A stretch of DNA of 21,977 bases from the NCBI GenBank assembly GCA_947591115.1, contig CANQCX010000006.1, positions 1 through 21,977 on the forward strand, written 5' to 3'. Position numbers and translations under genes: made by a program. The notes beneath the pieces are model-generated. The model was not told where the DNA came from. It saw nothing but the letters and a program-made list of their open reading frames with translations, and searched no databases. The DNA comes from an uncultured Lachnospiraceae bacterium (lineage in GTDB: Bacteria; Bacillota; Clostridia; Lachnospirales; Lachnospiraceae). This document shows, piece after piece, positions 1 through 7,051 of the stretch (its first letter is position 1; every line of letters begins with the position of its first letter).

Positions 1-519
1 TGCATCCGCTCTCAGCATGACGGAGTGGGCGATGCGGATACGCTCTGGCATACGACGGAGCCGACTTTGGAGGAAATAAAAAAAGCCATCGATGATTTTG
101 ATTTCGACGGCTATGAAGAATTTGTCTACTGCGGCTACGGAGAGCCGACCTGCGCGCTTGAGAACCTGATCGCCAGCGCCAGATATTTAAAGAGCAAAAC
201 AGACATTAAAATCCGGCTGAATACCAACGGTCTTGGCAATCTCTATCACAAGCGCGATATCATTCCGGAGCTTGCCGAGGTCATCGATCGTGTTTCCATC
301 AGCCTGAATGCGCCGGATGAGGAGGAGTACAACAAGGTTACGCGGCCTTCCTTCCCGAACGCTTATCCGGCAATGCTGGATTTTGCGGAGGAATGCAGCC
401 GCACCATTTCGCATACGCAGTTTTCCGTTGTTGACGTCCTTTCCAAAGAGGATATTGAAAAATGCCGGAAAATCGCTGACAGCCGCGGCGTATACTTAAA
501 AGTCCGCAAATTTGAATAA
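1..519 (+). CDS. TatD-associated radical SAM protein, 3' part
   Basis: The reading frame is open from the first base, so this is the C-terminal 172 residues of a gene that begins before the window. The first codon is Cys, followed by IRSQHDGVGDAD; I read this Cys as the last cysteine of the radical SAM CxxxCxxC cluster motif. Further core strands are visible: YCGYGEPT (the GGE-like SAM-binding segment), RLNTNGLGN and VSISLNAPD. This set matches the small radical SAM proteins found next to the TatD nuclease in Firmicutes (the TIGR04038 type). The family's reaction is not established. An in-frame GTG at 25 is internal and not a credible start. The gene ends at a hairpin shared with the convergent HPr-like gene. 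Confidence 0.82.
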   Translation, partial: CIRSQHDGVGDADTLWHTTEPTLEEIKKAIDDFDFDGYEEFVYCGYGEPTCALENLIASARYLKSKTDIKIRLNTNGLGNLYHKRDIIPELAEVIDRVSISLNAPDEEEYNKVTRPSFPNAYPAMLDFAEECSRTISHTQFSVVDVLSKEDIEKCRKIADSRGVYLKVRKFE

Positions 520-538
520 AGAACCCTATAAGGGTTCT
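520..538. terminator. Bidirectional hairpin between convergent genes
   Basis: Perfect 8-bp stem AGAACCCT / AGGGTTCT with the 3-nt loop ATA. It starts right after the radical SAM stop codon and overlaps the stop codon of the HPr-like gene on the other strand. On the minus strand it is followed by a T-rich stretch (TTTATTCAAATTT); on the plus strand the tail is A-rich, so termination of the minus-strand transcript is better supported. Confidence 0.6.
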
Positions 539-758
539 AAACGGCAAATCGGCACAATAATTGCTCCAGCTCTTCAGACTGCGCATCTTTTAAAATCCTG
601 ACCTCCAGCGGTCTGGTCAAGTCCAGACTAAAAATCCCCAGCAGGGATTTCGCGTCTACCTCGCGCCTGCCGGAGATCAGGTCCACTTCTGTATTGCATT
701 TCTCTATATGCGTTACAAAATCTTTTACTTTTTCTACAGAGTCCAATCGAATATACAT
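537..758 (-). CDS. HPr-like protein lacking the phospho-histidine
   Basis: A 73-residue protein with the HPr fold pattern. The segment VDAKSLLGIFSLDL (residues 34-47) matches the region around regulatory Ser46 of HPr, and S38 takes that position. The GLHARPA active site is missing: aligning back from S38 puts Ser7 (LDSVEK) where catalytic His15 should be. It therefore probably cannot act as a PTS phosphocarrier, and its role is unknown; a structural or regulatory role is possible. The ATG at 758 is chosen because AAAGGA lies 8 nt upstream. A longer frame reaching 797 has no ribosome binding site. It follows mnmA by 72 nt on the same strand and may be cotranscribed with it. Confidence 0.72.
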   Translation of the reverse strand: MYIRLDSVEKVKDFVTHIEKCNTEVDLISGRREVDAKSLLGIFSLDLTRPLEVRILKDAQSEELEQLLCRFAV

Positions 759-830
759 GATCTCATCCTTTCTTTCATACTTTAGACACATAATCAATGT
801 ATTCCCGACGCTCCAAAAAATGACAACTAT

Positions 831-1916
831 TTAGCGCGGTGGCGGTACGAGCGTACCTCCGCACAGAATATTCCCGTCTTCATAAAATACGGCGGCCTGT
901 CCCGGCGTAATGGCGCGCTGCGCCTCCAAAAACTGGCATTCCAGCCTGCCGTCCGGCAACGGACGTATCCGGCAGGGCGCGCCTTTATGGGAATAGCGCA
1001 GCTTTCCGAACGCTTCCTTTTCTCCGGTCAGTCCTTCGATCGCCATATAATTGATATGTTCCGCATAGCAGATATGGGAAAACAGGTTTTCCGATCTGCA
1101 GATCACGACCTCGTTGGTTTCGGGCCGGAGCTCCTTTACAAAAAGCGGCGTTTCCGCCGTAAGTCCCAGTCCCTTCCGCTGCCCGACCGTATAATGTATG
1201 ATCCCTTTGTGCGTCCCTAAAATCTTTCCGGTTTCATCAACAAAATTGCCGGGTTCGCTTGTTTTTCCGGTTTCCCGCTCAATAAAACCGGCATAATCAT
1301 GATCCGGTACAAAGCAGATGTCCTGACTGTCCGGTTTTTGCGCAACTACAAGTCCGGCAGCTTTGGCGATCGCCCGTACCTGCTCCTTCTCATACTCTCC
1401 CACCGGCATCAACGTATGGGAAAGCTGCTCCTGCGTCAGATTGTAGAGCGCATACGTCTGATCTTTTGCCGCCGTAACCGAATTGCATATGGTCAGCCTT
1501 CCGTTAAAAAGCCTCCGGATGCGTGCATAATGTCCGGTTGCAATATAATCCGCGCCGATCTCCATTGCCCGATGCAGCATCGCCTCCCATTTTACATAAC
1601 GGTTGCAGACAATACAAGGATTCGGCGTATACCCTCTTTCGTATTCCGAAACAAAATAGTCGATGACCTCTTTTTGAAAAATATCCCGAAAATTCATTAC
1701 ATAGTACGGAATATTTAATATTTCCGCCACTCTGCGGGCGTCGTCTACCGCCGTCAGACCGCAGCAGCCGCCCTCCTCCGACTTCAGGAATACGTCCTTG
1801 TCCTGCCAGATCTGCATCGTTACTCCGATCACATCATATCCCTGTTCTTTTAAAAGATATGCGGCAACCGAGGAATCCACGCCGCCGGACATTCCTACAA
1901 CTACTTTTTTTTTCAT
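831..1916 (-). CDS. mnmA: tRNA-specific 2-thiouridylase MnmA
   Basis: 361 residues, normal length. MnmA activates U34 of Lys, Glu and Gln tRNAs with ATP and inserts sulfur from a cysteine desulfurase to give 2-thiouridine. The PP-loop GMSGGVDSS is at residues 8-16. The active-site region NPCIVCNRYVKW gives C101 and C104, and DSQDICFVP gives C201. C104 and C201 align with the two catalytic cysteines of E. coli MnmA (C102, C199). E. coli has Asp where C101 stands, so this is the CxxC-plus-Cys version; as I recall, that version is associated with Fe-S binding. A CC pair at 51-52 (GGCCGLTAVDDA) is also typical of this type. The start is 2 nt after the nifU stop, suggesting translational coupling. 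Last gene of the iscR-nifS-nifU-mnmA set. Confidence 0.95.
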   Translation of the reverse strand: MKKKVVVGMSGGVDSSVAAYLLKEQGYDVIGVTMQIWQDKDVFLKSEEGGCCGLTAVDDARRVAEILNIPYYVMNFRDIFQKEVIDYFVSEYERGYTPNPCIVCNRYVKWEAMLHRAMEIGADYIATGHYARIRRLFNGRLTICNSVTAAKDQTYALYNLTQEQLSHTLMPVGEYEKEQVRAIAKAAGLVVAQKPDSQDICFVPDHDYAGFIERETGKTSEPGNFVDETGKILGTHKGIIHYTVGQRKGLGLTAETPLFVKELRPETNEVVICRSENLFSHICYAEHINYMAIEGLTGEKEAFGKLRYSHKGAPCRIRPLPDGRLECQFLEAQRAITPGQAAVFYEDGNILCGGTLVPPPR

Positions 1917-1918
1917 GA

Positions 1919-2362
1919 TCAGTATTCTTCTTCTACCGCTTCTTCCTTTTCGCCGATATCCGTAACCGGTCTTTCCAGACCTTCAATTTCGATATGATTC
2001 TTCGTCGCATAATCCCAGAGAGCCGCGTGAATCGCCTCCTCCGCAAGCAGGGAACAATGCACCTTTACCGGCGGCAGTCCGTCCAGCGCCTCCATAACCG
2101 CTTTGTTGGTAACCTCAAGCGCCTGCTGCACCGTTTTTCCTTTTACAAGCTCGGTTGCCATGCTGCTGGTTGCCACCGCCGCTCCGCAGCCAAACGTCTT
2201 AAACTTTGCTTCCTGAATAATGCCGTTTTCGTCGATATCCAGATACATCCGCATGATATCGCCGCATTTTGCGTTTCCAACCGTACCGACTCCGCTTGGA
2301 TTTTCGATTTCTCCTACATTTCGCGGATGATTAAAATGATCCATTACTTTTTCACTATACAT
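1919..2362 (-). CDS. nifU: Fe-S cluster assembly scaffold, NifU/IscU type
   Basis: 147 residues. The three scaffold cysteines are present: C33 (AKCGD, with the conserved Asp35), C59 (FGCGAA) and C103 (VHCSLLAEEA). The N-terminus MYSEKVMDHFNHPRNVG is the standard IscU-family opening. The protein accepts sulfur from NifS and iron to build clusters for transfer to apo-proteins. Only the scaffold domain is present; there is no C-terminal NfuA-like domain, as in the short clostridial NifU type. It has an acidic C-terminal tail (EKEEAVEEEY). RBS AAAGGA lies upstream of ATG 2362. It sits 35 nt after nifS and 2 nt before mnmA. Confidence 0.94.
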   Translation of the reverse strand: MYSEKVMDHFNHPRNVGEIENPSGVGTVGNAKCGDIMRMYLDIDENGIIQEAKFKTFGCGAAVATSSMATELVKGKTVQQALEVTNKAVMEALDGLPPVKVHCSLLAEEAIHAALWDYATKNHIEIEGLERPVTDIGEKEEAVEEEY

Positions 2363-2397
2363 ATGCGTATCCTTTCTGCTCCCGAAAGCCGTTTCAG

Positions 2398-3579
2398 TTA
2401 TGAATTTTTCTTTACAAAATCTTCGTACAGCGGCGACATGCTGCGCAGTCGGGCGATAATTTCCTTTAATTTGTCTACGGTAAAATCAATTTCTTCCATT
2501 GTTGTCTGCTCCGACAGCGTCAGGCGCAGCGAACCATGCGCAATTTCATGCGGCAAGCCAATCGCCAGAAGTACATGCGAAGGATCCAAAGAACCGGAGG
2601 TGCATGCGGAGCCGCTGCTTGCGCAGATTCCGTTCTGGTCTAACAAAATCAGCATGGATTCGCCCTCGATAAAACGAAAACAGAAGTTCGCGTTGTTCGG
2701 CAGCCGGTTTGTCCGATGTCCGTTCAAACGGCTGTACGGAATTTCCTCCAAAACGCGGGAAATCAAATGATCTCTCAGCGATGTTTCATAGCTGATGCGG
2801 TTTTCCATTCCTGCCGCCGCCATCTCCGCCGCTTTTCCCAAGCCGACAATGCCCGGTACATTATGAGTTCCGGCGCGTCTCTGCCGCTCCTGTGCGCCGC
2901 CATGGATAAAGGAACGGATTTTTACGCCCTTGCGGATATACATCGCGCCGATTCCTTTCGGTCCGTTAATCTTGTGTCCGCTGAGGCTGAGCATATCGAT
3001 CTTCATATCGTCTACATTCAGCGCAATGTGTCCAAATGCCTGCACCGCATCGGTATGGAACAAAATCCCATGCTCTTTTGCGATCTCTCCGATCTCCTTG
3101 AGCGGCTGGATGGTTCCGATCTCATTGTTCGCCGCCATAATGGAAATCAGTATCGTATCCGGACGGATCGCCGCGCGAAGCTCCTCTAATTGAACGGTTC
3201 CTTCTTCGTCTACATTCAGATATGTGACTTCAAAGCCCTGTTTTTCCAGCCATTCACAGGTATGCAGAACCGCATGATGCTCAATCTTAGACGTAATGAT
3301 GTGCTTTCCTTTGGAAGCATACGCTTCCGCCGCCGCCTTGATCGCCCAGTTGTCGGATTCGCTGCCGCCTCCGGTAAAATAGATTTCCTCCGTCTTTGCC
3401 CCCAGCATATCCGCAATGACTTGACGGGAATGATCCACCGCTTTCTTTGCTTCGCCGGCAAAGCTGTAAATGGAGGACGGATTCCCGTAAACCTCCGTAA
3501 AATACGGCTTCATTGCTTCCACAACCTCCGGATATACCTGTGTGGTCGCCGCATTGTCCAAATAAATCAGCTTACTCAT
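2398..3579 (-). CDS. nifS: Cysteine desulfurase NifS/IscS type
   Basis: 393 residues. PLP-dependent aminotransferase-fold enzyme that removes sulfur from cysteine and holds it as a persulfide. The PLP lysine is K203 in SGHKINGPKG, a conserved His pair is at 101-102 (EHHAVLH), and the catalytic cysteine is C326 in SSGSACTSGS, with the loop typical of group I (NifS/IscS) enzymes. The opening LIYLDNAATTQ is canonical. The next genes encode both of its likely sulfur acceptors, NifU and MnmA. RBS AAGGGA is upstream of ATG 3579; the gap to iscR is 17 nt. NifS versus IscS naming cannot be settled from sequence alone. Confidence 0.95.
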   Translation of the reverse strand: MSKLIYLDNAATTQVYPEVVEAMKPYFTEVYGNPSSIYSFAGEAKKAVDHSRQVIADMLGAKTEEIYFTGGGSESDNWAIKAAAEAYASKGKHIITSKIEHHAVLHTCEWLEKQGFEVTYLNVDEEGTVQLEELRAAIRPDTILISIMAANNEIGTIQPLKEIGEIAKEHGILFHTDAVQAFGHIALNVDDMKIDMLSLSGHKINGPKGIGAMYIRKGVKIRSFIHGGAQERQRRAGTHNVPGIVGLGKAAEMAAAGMENRISYETSLRDHLISRVLEEIPYSRLNGHRTNRLPNNANFCFRFIEGESMLILLDQNGICASSGSACTSGSLDPSHVLLAIGLPHEIAHGSLRLTLSEQTTMEEIDFTVDKLKEIIARLRSMSPLYEDFVKKNS

Positions 3580-3596
3580 TTAACAGTCCCTTCCTT

Positions 3597-4031
3597 CTAT
3601 ATTACATATTGTCCATTCTTTGTATTCTGCCAATCGACTAGATCCTGCAGGGTAATCCCGTCCACTACGTCCGCGACCGCATCGTTAATCTTTTTCCAGA
3701 CGATTGCCGTCACACAGGCATTCTGCTTGTCGCATATGATCTCATCGCCCTCCACGCAGGAAACCGGAGCCAGACTTCCCTCGGTCAAACGCAGGATCAT
3801 GCCGACCGTATATTCTTCCGGTCTGCGCCTCAAAAGATAGCCGCCCTGCGCGCCCCGTACACTCCTGACATATCCGGCTTTATTCAACACCGAAATGATC
3901 TGCTCCAGATACTTGTCGGAAATCTCCTGACGCCTTGCCACATCCTTCAGGCTGACGGGAATCCCTGTGTTATTCTCCGCCAGATCGATCATCAACCGAA
4001 GCGCATACCTACCTCTTGTTGAAATCTTCAT
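3597..4031 (-). CDS. iscR: Rrf2-family regulator, IscR-like
   Basis: 144 residues. N-terminal winged helix-turn-helix (MKISTRGRYALRLMIDLA, then SLKDVARRQEISDKYLEQI) followed by the Rrf2 segment YVRSVRGAQGGYLL. Three cysteines, C92, C100 and C106, are spaced C-x7-C-x5-C, close to the C-x5-C-x7-C group that holds a [2Fe-2S] cluster in E. coli IscR, though not identical. It is the first gene before nifS, nifU and mnmA, as expected for a cluster-sensing repressor of Fe-S assembly. A CymR-like, cluster-free regulator is less likely because of the three cysteines. RBS AGAGGA lies upstream of ATG 4031, behind a strong promoter. Confidence 0.88.
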   Translation of the reverse strand: MKISTRGRYALRLMIDLAENNTGIPVSLKDVARRQEISDKYLEQIISVLNKAGYVRSVRGAQGGYLLRRRPEEYTVGMILRLTEGSLAPVSCVEGDEIICDKQNACVTAIVWKKINDAVADVVDGITLQDLVDWQNTKNGQYVI

Positions 4032-4089
4032 TTTGATTATCCTCTTTCATTACTATCCAATCGTTATATACACTAATTCCTATTTGAAT

Positions 4090-4118
4090 ACTATACATTA
4101 AAGTCTACTGATTGTCAA
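4090..4118 (-). promoter_or_regulatory. Promoter of the iscR-nifS-nifU-mnmA operon
   Basis: Minus-strand TTGACA (4113-4118), 17-nt spacer, TATAGT (4090-4095). The -35 box and most of the spacer lie inside the last codons of nudC. Just downstream of the -10 is a short inverted repeat, ATTC-N6-GAAT (4076-4089), a weak candidate for the Rrf2-family operator. Confidence 0.82.
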
Positions 4119-4956
4119 GCTTAAACCGGCAGATCATCTCATTTGTCAGGCTCATATCCTCCATTTTGACCGGTATCTCCTCTCTTTTTACCCATTCCGC
4201 CACCGCCAGTTCTTCCTCATCCATCCGAATAGAGGGATCGCCGTCCACGTCGCAGAAAAATCCTACCAGAAGGTTGTCTGCAAATCCCCATGGCTGCGAT
4301 CGGTAATAGCGCAGGTTTCGGATATGCAGTCCGGTTTCTTCCCATACCTCCCGAATTGCCGTCTCCTCGAGCGTTTCTCCAATCTCGTTAAAGCCTGCCA
4401 CAAGCGCATAATTTTTATACTCCCGCCCGCGGTACTTGGTCAAAAGCAGCCGGTCCTGATCCGTAACCGCCACAATAACAGCCGGATCAATCCTCGGATA
4501 AACCATGTTTCCGCAGCAGGGACAGCGCAGCATCCGCTCCCGCTCATCCGCCTCCAGCTTGGTTTGGCAGCTTCCGCAATAGCGGTTCTTTTCATACCAG
4601 CCGTTTAAATGCAGACCGGTAACCGCCGCAAATGCAAGCGCCTTCGGACGCGCGGTGCGGAAATAGCTGCGTCTGCAAAAAACGGCGTTTTTCTCCGCTT
4701 TTACTACCGTTTGCATTTCTTCCTCCGTCAGCGCCACCCGAAAAAAACGCTGCCGGTCGATGGAAAACAGGTACGTGTACCCGCTTTCGAACCGTTTTGC
4801 GCCGTCGTACTTCGGGAAATCAATCTCTCCGTCGTTTTTTGGACTTGGCAAAACCAAAAGCTCTCCCTGCCGGAAAAAAAGGATCCGGCTGTCTTCATCG
4901 GGTTCGTACGGATGATATGTGATGTCCAGATGACTGGGCGCAATGTCCTGTATCAT
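4105..4956 (-). CDS. nudC: NAD(+)/NADH diphosphatase NudC
   Basis: 283 residues from the chosen start. Hydrolyses NADH to NMNH and AMP; the E. coli enzyme also removes NAD caps from RNA. A zinc ribbon has Cys127, Cys130, Cys145 and Cys148. The Nudix box runs from G188 to L210, with E194 and R202-E203 then E206-E207 in place. The family signature after the box is SQPWGFADN at 220 (usual form SQPWPFP). The ATG at 4956 is preceded by a strong GGAGG, and it overlaps the stop of the AlkD-like gene in an ATGA junction; a frame extending 57 codons further upstream is only shadow coding of that gene. The 3' end carries the iscR promoter. Confidence 0.9.
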   Translation of the reverse strand: MIQDIAPSHLDITYHPYEPDEDSRILFFRQGELLVLPSPKNDGEIDFPKYDGAKRFESGYTYLFSIDRQRFFRVALTEEEMQTVVKAEKNAVFCRRSYFRTARPKALAFAAVTGLHLNGWYEKNRYCGSCQTKLEADERERMLRCPCCGNMVYPRIDPAVIVAVTDQDRLLLTKYRGREYKNYALVAGFNEIGETLEETAIREVWEETGLHIRNLRYYRSQPWGFADNLLVGFFCDVDGDPSIRMDEEELAVAEWVKREEIPVKMEDMSLTNEMICRFKLDNQ

Positions 4957-5642
4957 GATTCCCTCCGCTTCATAGTCCTTAAAATTGCTTTTGTTTCTTC
5001 CGGTATCCGATAGGACTCTATCATCTTTTGGATTGCTTTCCGGTATGTCCAGTCGTCCAGCCGGTTGGTATGCAGATACTCCATGCACTCGACAGGGTAC
5101 TTGGCCATAATCGTAGCAACCGCCCAAGCCACTCCCATCTTTGCATAGTATTCTTTTATGTAAAGTCCGTCTAACACTTCAAAAACCCGTTTAATATAAT
5201 CATCATTTAAAAAATGGCTCAGCAGTGTTACCGCAACGATACGCACTTCAAACTCCCGTTTGGAGTCCCGAAACCGCATCAGCGTATCGTAAACCTCCTG
5301 AGGGTATCTGCGCGCAATGCGAAACGTCTGGCACAAAGCATCGCTTACCGCCCAGTCGTGTACCTTCGGAACAAATTCGCAAAAGCAGGATAAGATCGTC
5401 TCCGGAGTATCTTTTGCATAGCCGATGACAAATGCCTGAAGCATCTCCATTTCATAGGTATCCAGCGGATTTTTCTCCAAAAACGCCCGATAATCCTCCT
5501 TTGCGATACGCTTTGCCAGTTCCCGCAGCTTTGGTATGCGGACTCCGCACGCCGGTTTTGCTCCGGGCGTAATTTTATTGTAAAACTCCGGATTATTGCC
5601 GGATAAAATATTTATTTCTGTTTTAATTTCTTGTATATTCAT
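4953..5642 (-). CDS. DNA alkylation repair protein, AlkD-like HEAT repeats
   Basis: 229 residues, alpha-helical throughout, with the pattern of the AlkD family of HEAT-repeat DNA glycosylases. The segment GVRIPKLRELAKRI (33-46) is a family signature. VHDWAVSDALC gives W97 and D101, the same W-x3-D spacing as Trp109 and Asp113 of Bacillus cereus AlkD, and W173 (GVAWAVATIMAKYP) may match Trp187. The pocket for cationic 3-methyladenine or 7-methylguanine therefore looks preserved, but some relatives (AlkD2 type) have lost activity, so function is inferred. The start overlaps the stop of the PsiE-like gene (ATGA); there is little ribosome binding site of its own, pointing to translational coupling. 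Confidence 0.82.
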   Translation of the reverse strand: MNIQEIKTEINILSGNNPEFYNKITPGAKPACGVRIPKLRELAKRIAKEDYRAFLEKNPLDTYEMEMLQAFVIGYAKDTPETILSCFCEFVPKVHDWAVSDALCQTFRIARRYPQEVYDTLMRFRDSKREFEVRIVAVTLLSHFLNDDYIKRVFEVLDGLYIKEYYAKMGVAWAVATIMAKYPVECMEYLHTNRLDDWTYRKAIQKMIESYRIPEETKAILRTMKRRES

Positions 5643-6115
5643 TCTATTTCGCGCTTTTTGCCGTCCTCATCCTGTTGCCCTGTCATTTTTTGCACTCGCG
5701 TTTCATTTTTTTGCTTTGGCCACTCGTCCAAGCCGGCCTGCCCGTCTCTTCCGATACGCAAGAACATCCGTATCAGATATAAAATCGCAATGCTGAGTAT
5801 GGAAAACAGCATGTCCAATGCGGAATTGGTTCCGATGATCATATGACGGGCAACCAAAAACACCAGCACTTCAATTACGTTCCCCGCCGACGGCTTGCAA
5901 AGCATTTTCATAAACTCAATTCCGACTACCAGATTAAAGATTTCCTCCAGAAAGATCAAAAAATGAGTGGTGTCCGTACTGGGCGAAAGCAGTTGGAAGA
6001 TTCCCGGTATATAAGAAACTACCGTAAATGCCAGCGCCAGTCCGACTACAAGCGCAACCGCAAACTCCAATACGTCGCAGAACTGCTGCATGATTTTTCG
6101 TATTTTCTCCCACAT
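5639..6115 (-). CDS. PsiE-like four-helix membrane protein
   Basis: 158 residues. Four predicted membrane helices near residues 15-37, 51-71, 79-97 and 99-118, then a charged tail rich in K, E, D and Q of about 38 residues. The pattern EEIFNLVVGIEFMKML ... VARHMII ... SALDMLFSILSI resembles PsiE, the phosphate-starvation-inducible membrane protein of E. coli (helix lengths, an E/F-rich helix 2, the LD motif before helix 4). The function of PsiE is unknown. RBS GGAGGAGG is upstream of ATG 6115. It is the first gene of an overlapping trio with alkD-like and nudC. No separate promoter is obvious between it and the SRP RNA. Confidence 0.6.
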   Translation of the reverse strand: MWEKIRKIMQQFCDVLEFAVALVVGLALAFTVVSYIPGIFQLLSPSTDTTHFLIFLEEIFNLVVGIEFMKMLCKPSAGNVIEVLVFLVARHMIIGTNSALDMLFSILSIAILYLIRMFLRIGRDGQAGLDEWPKQKNETRVQKMTGQQDEDGKKREIE

Positions 6116-6142
6116 AAATACCCCTCCTCCTATTTGCTATAT

Positions 6143-6411
6143 AAAAAACCGAGCGTCCGGCTTCGAATCCTGCCAATAGACGTTACCTCTATAATCGACT
6201 CCCCCTAGGCTGCCTCGCGGCACATGAGAGGTTTCGCTTAGGGCTGCTGTATTCCTACCCTGACCCGGTTCACGAATTCCCATTGCGCAAGACCCAGACG
6301 TCTACGCCTCTTATAGAGGACTGCTCTACCAGCAGAAACCCTCTGCAAGACATCACCCCAACTATAGCGGATTGTTGGTACAGGGTACCGCTACCACCCC
6401 GGCTGCTCGGA
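6143..6411 (-). ncRNA. ffs: SRP RNA (4.5S/6S-type, long Gram-positive form)
   Basis: About 264-269 nt on the minus strand. The 5' end CCGAGC-AG-CCGG (6399-6410) pairs with the 3' end CCGG-AC-GCTCGG (6149-6160), closing the long SRP rod, and the 3' strand runs into TTTTTT (6143-6148), which serves as terminator. Domain IV, the Ffh-binding hairpin, is seen near 6240-6270: GTCAGG, the GGAA tetraloop (6252-6255), then CAGCAGCCC, matching the conserved GUCAGG...GGAA...AGCAG pattern. The 5' part (GGGTGGTAGCGGTACCC) fits an Alu domain. It lies just downstream of tadA, as in many Firmicutes. The RNA plus its flanks account for the gene-free stretch between 6116 and 6489. Confidence 0.93.
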
Positions 6412-6417
6412 AATTAT

Positions 6418-6447
6418 AGTATAATCTATAACAGCATATGTTGTCAA
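6418..6447 (-). promoter_or_regulatory. SRP RNA promoter
   Basis: Minus-strand TTGACA (6442-6447), 18-nt spacer, TATACT (6418-6423). The expected start is about 7 nt beyond the -10, at 6411, which matches the first paired base of the SRP RNA rod. Confidence 0.8.
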
Positions 6448-6489
6448 GTGGCGGCGCCGCAAATCGTGATAAAAGGCTGAACGGTTGCG

Positions 6490-6963
6490 TTATTTTTTAT
6501 TTTCCCGTTTCTGCTCGCGCAGCTCCCGAAAAAAATCAGAAAGCGTCTTTGCGCACTGCTCCTCCAATACGCCTCTTTCGACTTCCGCCTGATGGTTGAA
6601 TTCTTTCATTTCCAGAAGATTAAGTACCGAACCCGCGCAGCCTGCTTTTGGGTTCATCGTACCGATGACTACCCGCTTCATGCGCGACTGTATGATGGCT
6701 CCGGCGCACATTTGGCATGGCTCAAGCGTGACATACATCGTACAGTCCTCCAAACGCCAGTCTCCCGTCTTTTTCCCTGCTTTGCGGATCGCTGTCAGCT
6801 CCGCGTGGGAAAGGGTGTTTTTGTCCGTATTCCGGCGGTTATATCCGCGCGCGATGATTTTTCCCTCTCTTACGATTACGCAGCCAATGGGAACCTCGCC
6901 CAGCGCATACGCTTTTTTTGCCTGTCCCAGAGCCGCTTTCATATATTTTTCATCCTGCGTCAT
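6490..6963 (-). CDS. tadA: tRNA-specific adenosine deaminase TadA
   Basis: 157 residues. Converts A34 to inosine in the anticodon of tRNA-Arg(ACG). Zinc-site motif HAE at H53-E55 (catalytic Glu55) and PCQMC giving C83 and C86. The MNPKAGCAGS stretch (108-117) belongs to the TadA family and separates it from other cytidine deaminase-like enzymes. The Lys/Glu-rich C-terminal helix is usual. GGGG lies 6 nt upstream of ATG 6963. In Bacillus the order is tadA, SRP RNA, dnaX; here the first two are kept and dnaX is absent from this spot. Confidence 0.95.
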   Translation of the reverse strand: MTQDEKYMKAALGQAKKAYALGEVPIGCVIVREGKIIARGYNRRNTDKNTLSHAELTAIRKAGKKTGDWRLEDCTMYVTLEPCQMCAGAIIQSRMKRVVIGTMNPKAGCAGSVLNLLEMKEFNHQAEVERGVLEEQCAKTLSDFFRELREQKRENKK

Positions 6964-7051
6964 AATTCCCCTACCCCAAAATGCGATTATGGTATATAAT
7001 AAATAGATATCGACTGCTTTATTATATCATAGATAAGGGAAATTTCGCATT
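6964..7051. promoter_or_regulatory. Divergent tadA / acetyltransferase intergenic region
   Basis: An 88-nt AT-rich spacer with several TATAAT-like boxes: TATAAT on the plus strand at 6995-7000 and TATAAT on the minus strand inside the TTTATTATATCA stretch near 7020. No -35 hexamer sits at a good distance from any of them, so I cannot assign either promoter exactly. Confidence 0.4.

Noticed and set aside
844..857. Palindrome GGTACG-AG-CGTACC near the mnmA end
   Set aside because: It is inside coding sequence, has only a 2-nt loop and no T-run, so it is not a terminator.
1994..2770. Long plus-strand open frame (258 codons) across nifU and nifS
   Set aside because: It is antisense to two clearly conserved genes, has no recognisable protein pattern and no ribosome binding site.
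3190..3840. Plus-strand open frame of 216 codons
   Set aside because: Shadow of nifS and iscR, which have full motifs on the other strand.
4957..5127. Upstream extension of nudC by 57 codons
   Set aside because: It lies wholly inside the AlkD-like gene, while GGAGG correctly precedes ATG 4956.
6283..6480. Open frame within the SRP RNA region
   Set aside because: The sequence is explained by SRP RNA base pairing and its promoter; there is no ribosome binding site.
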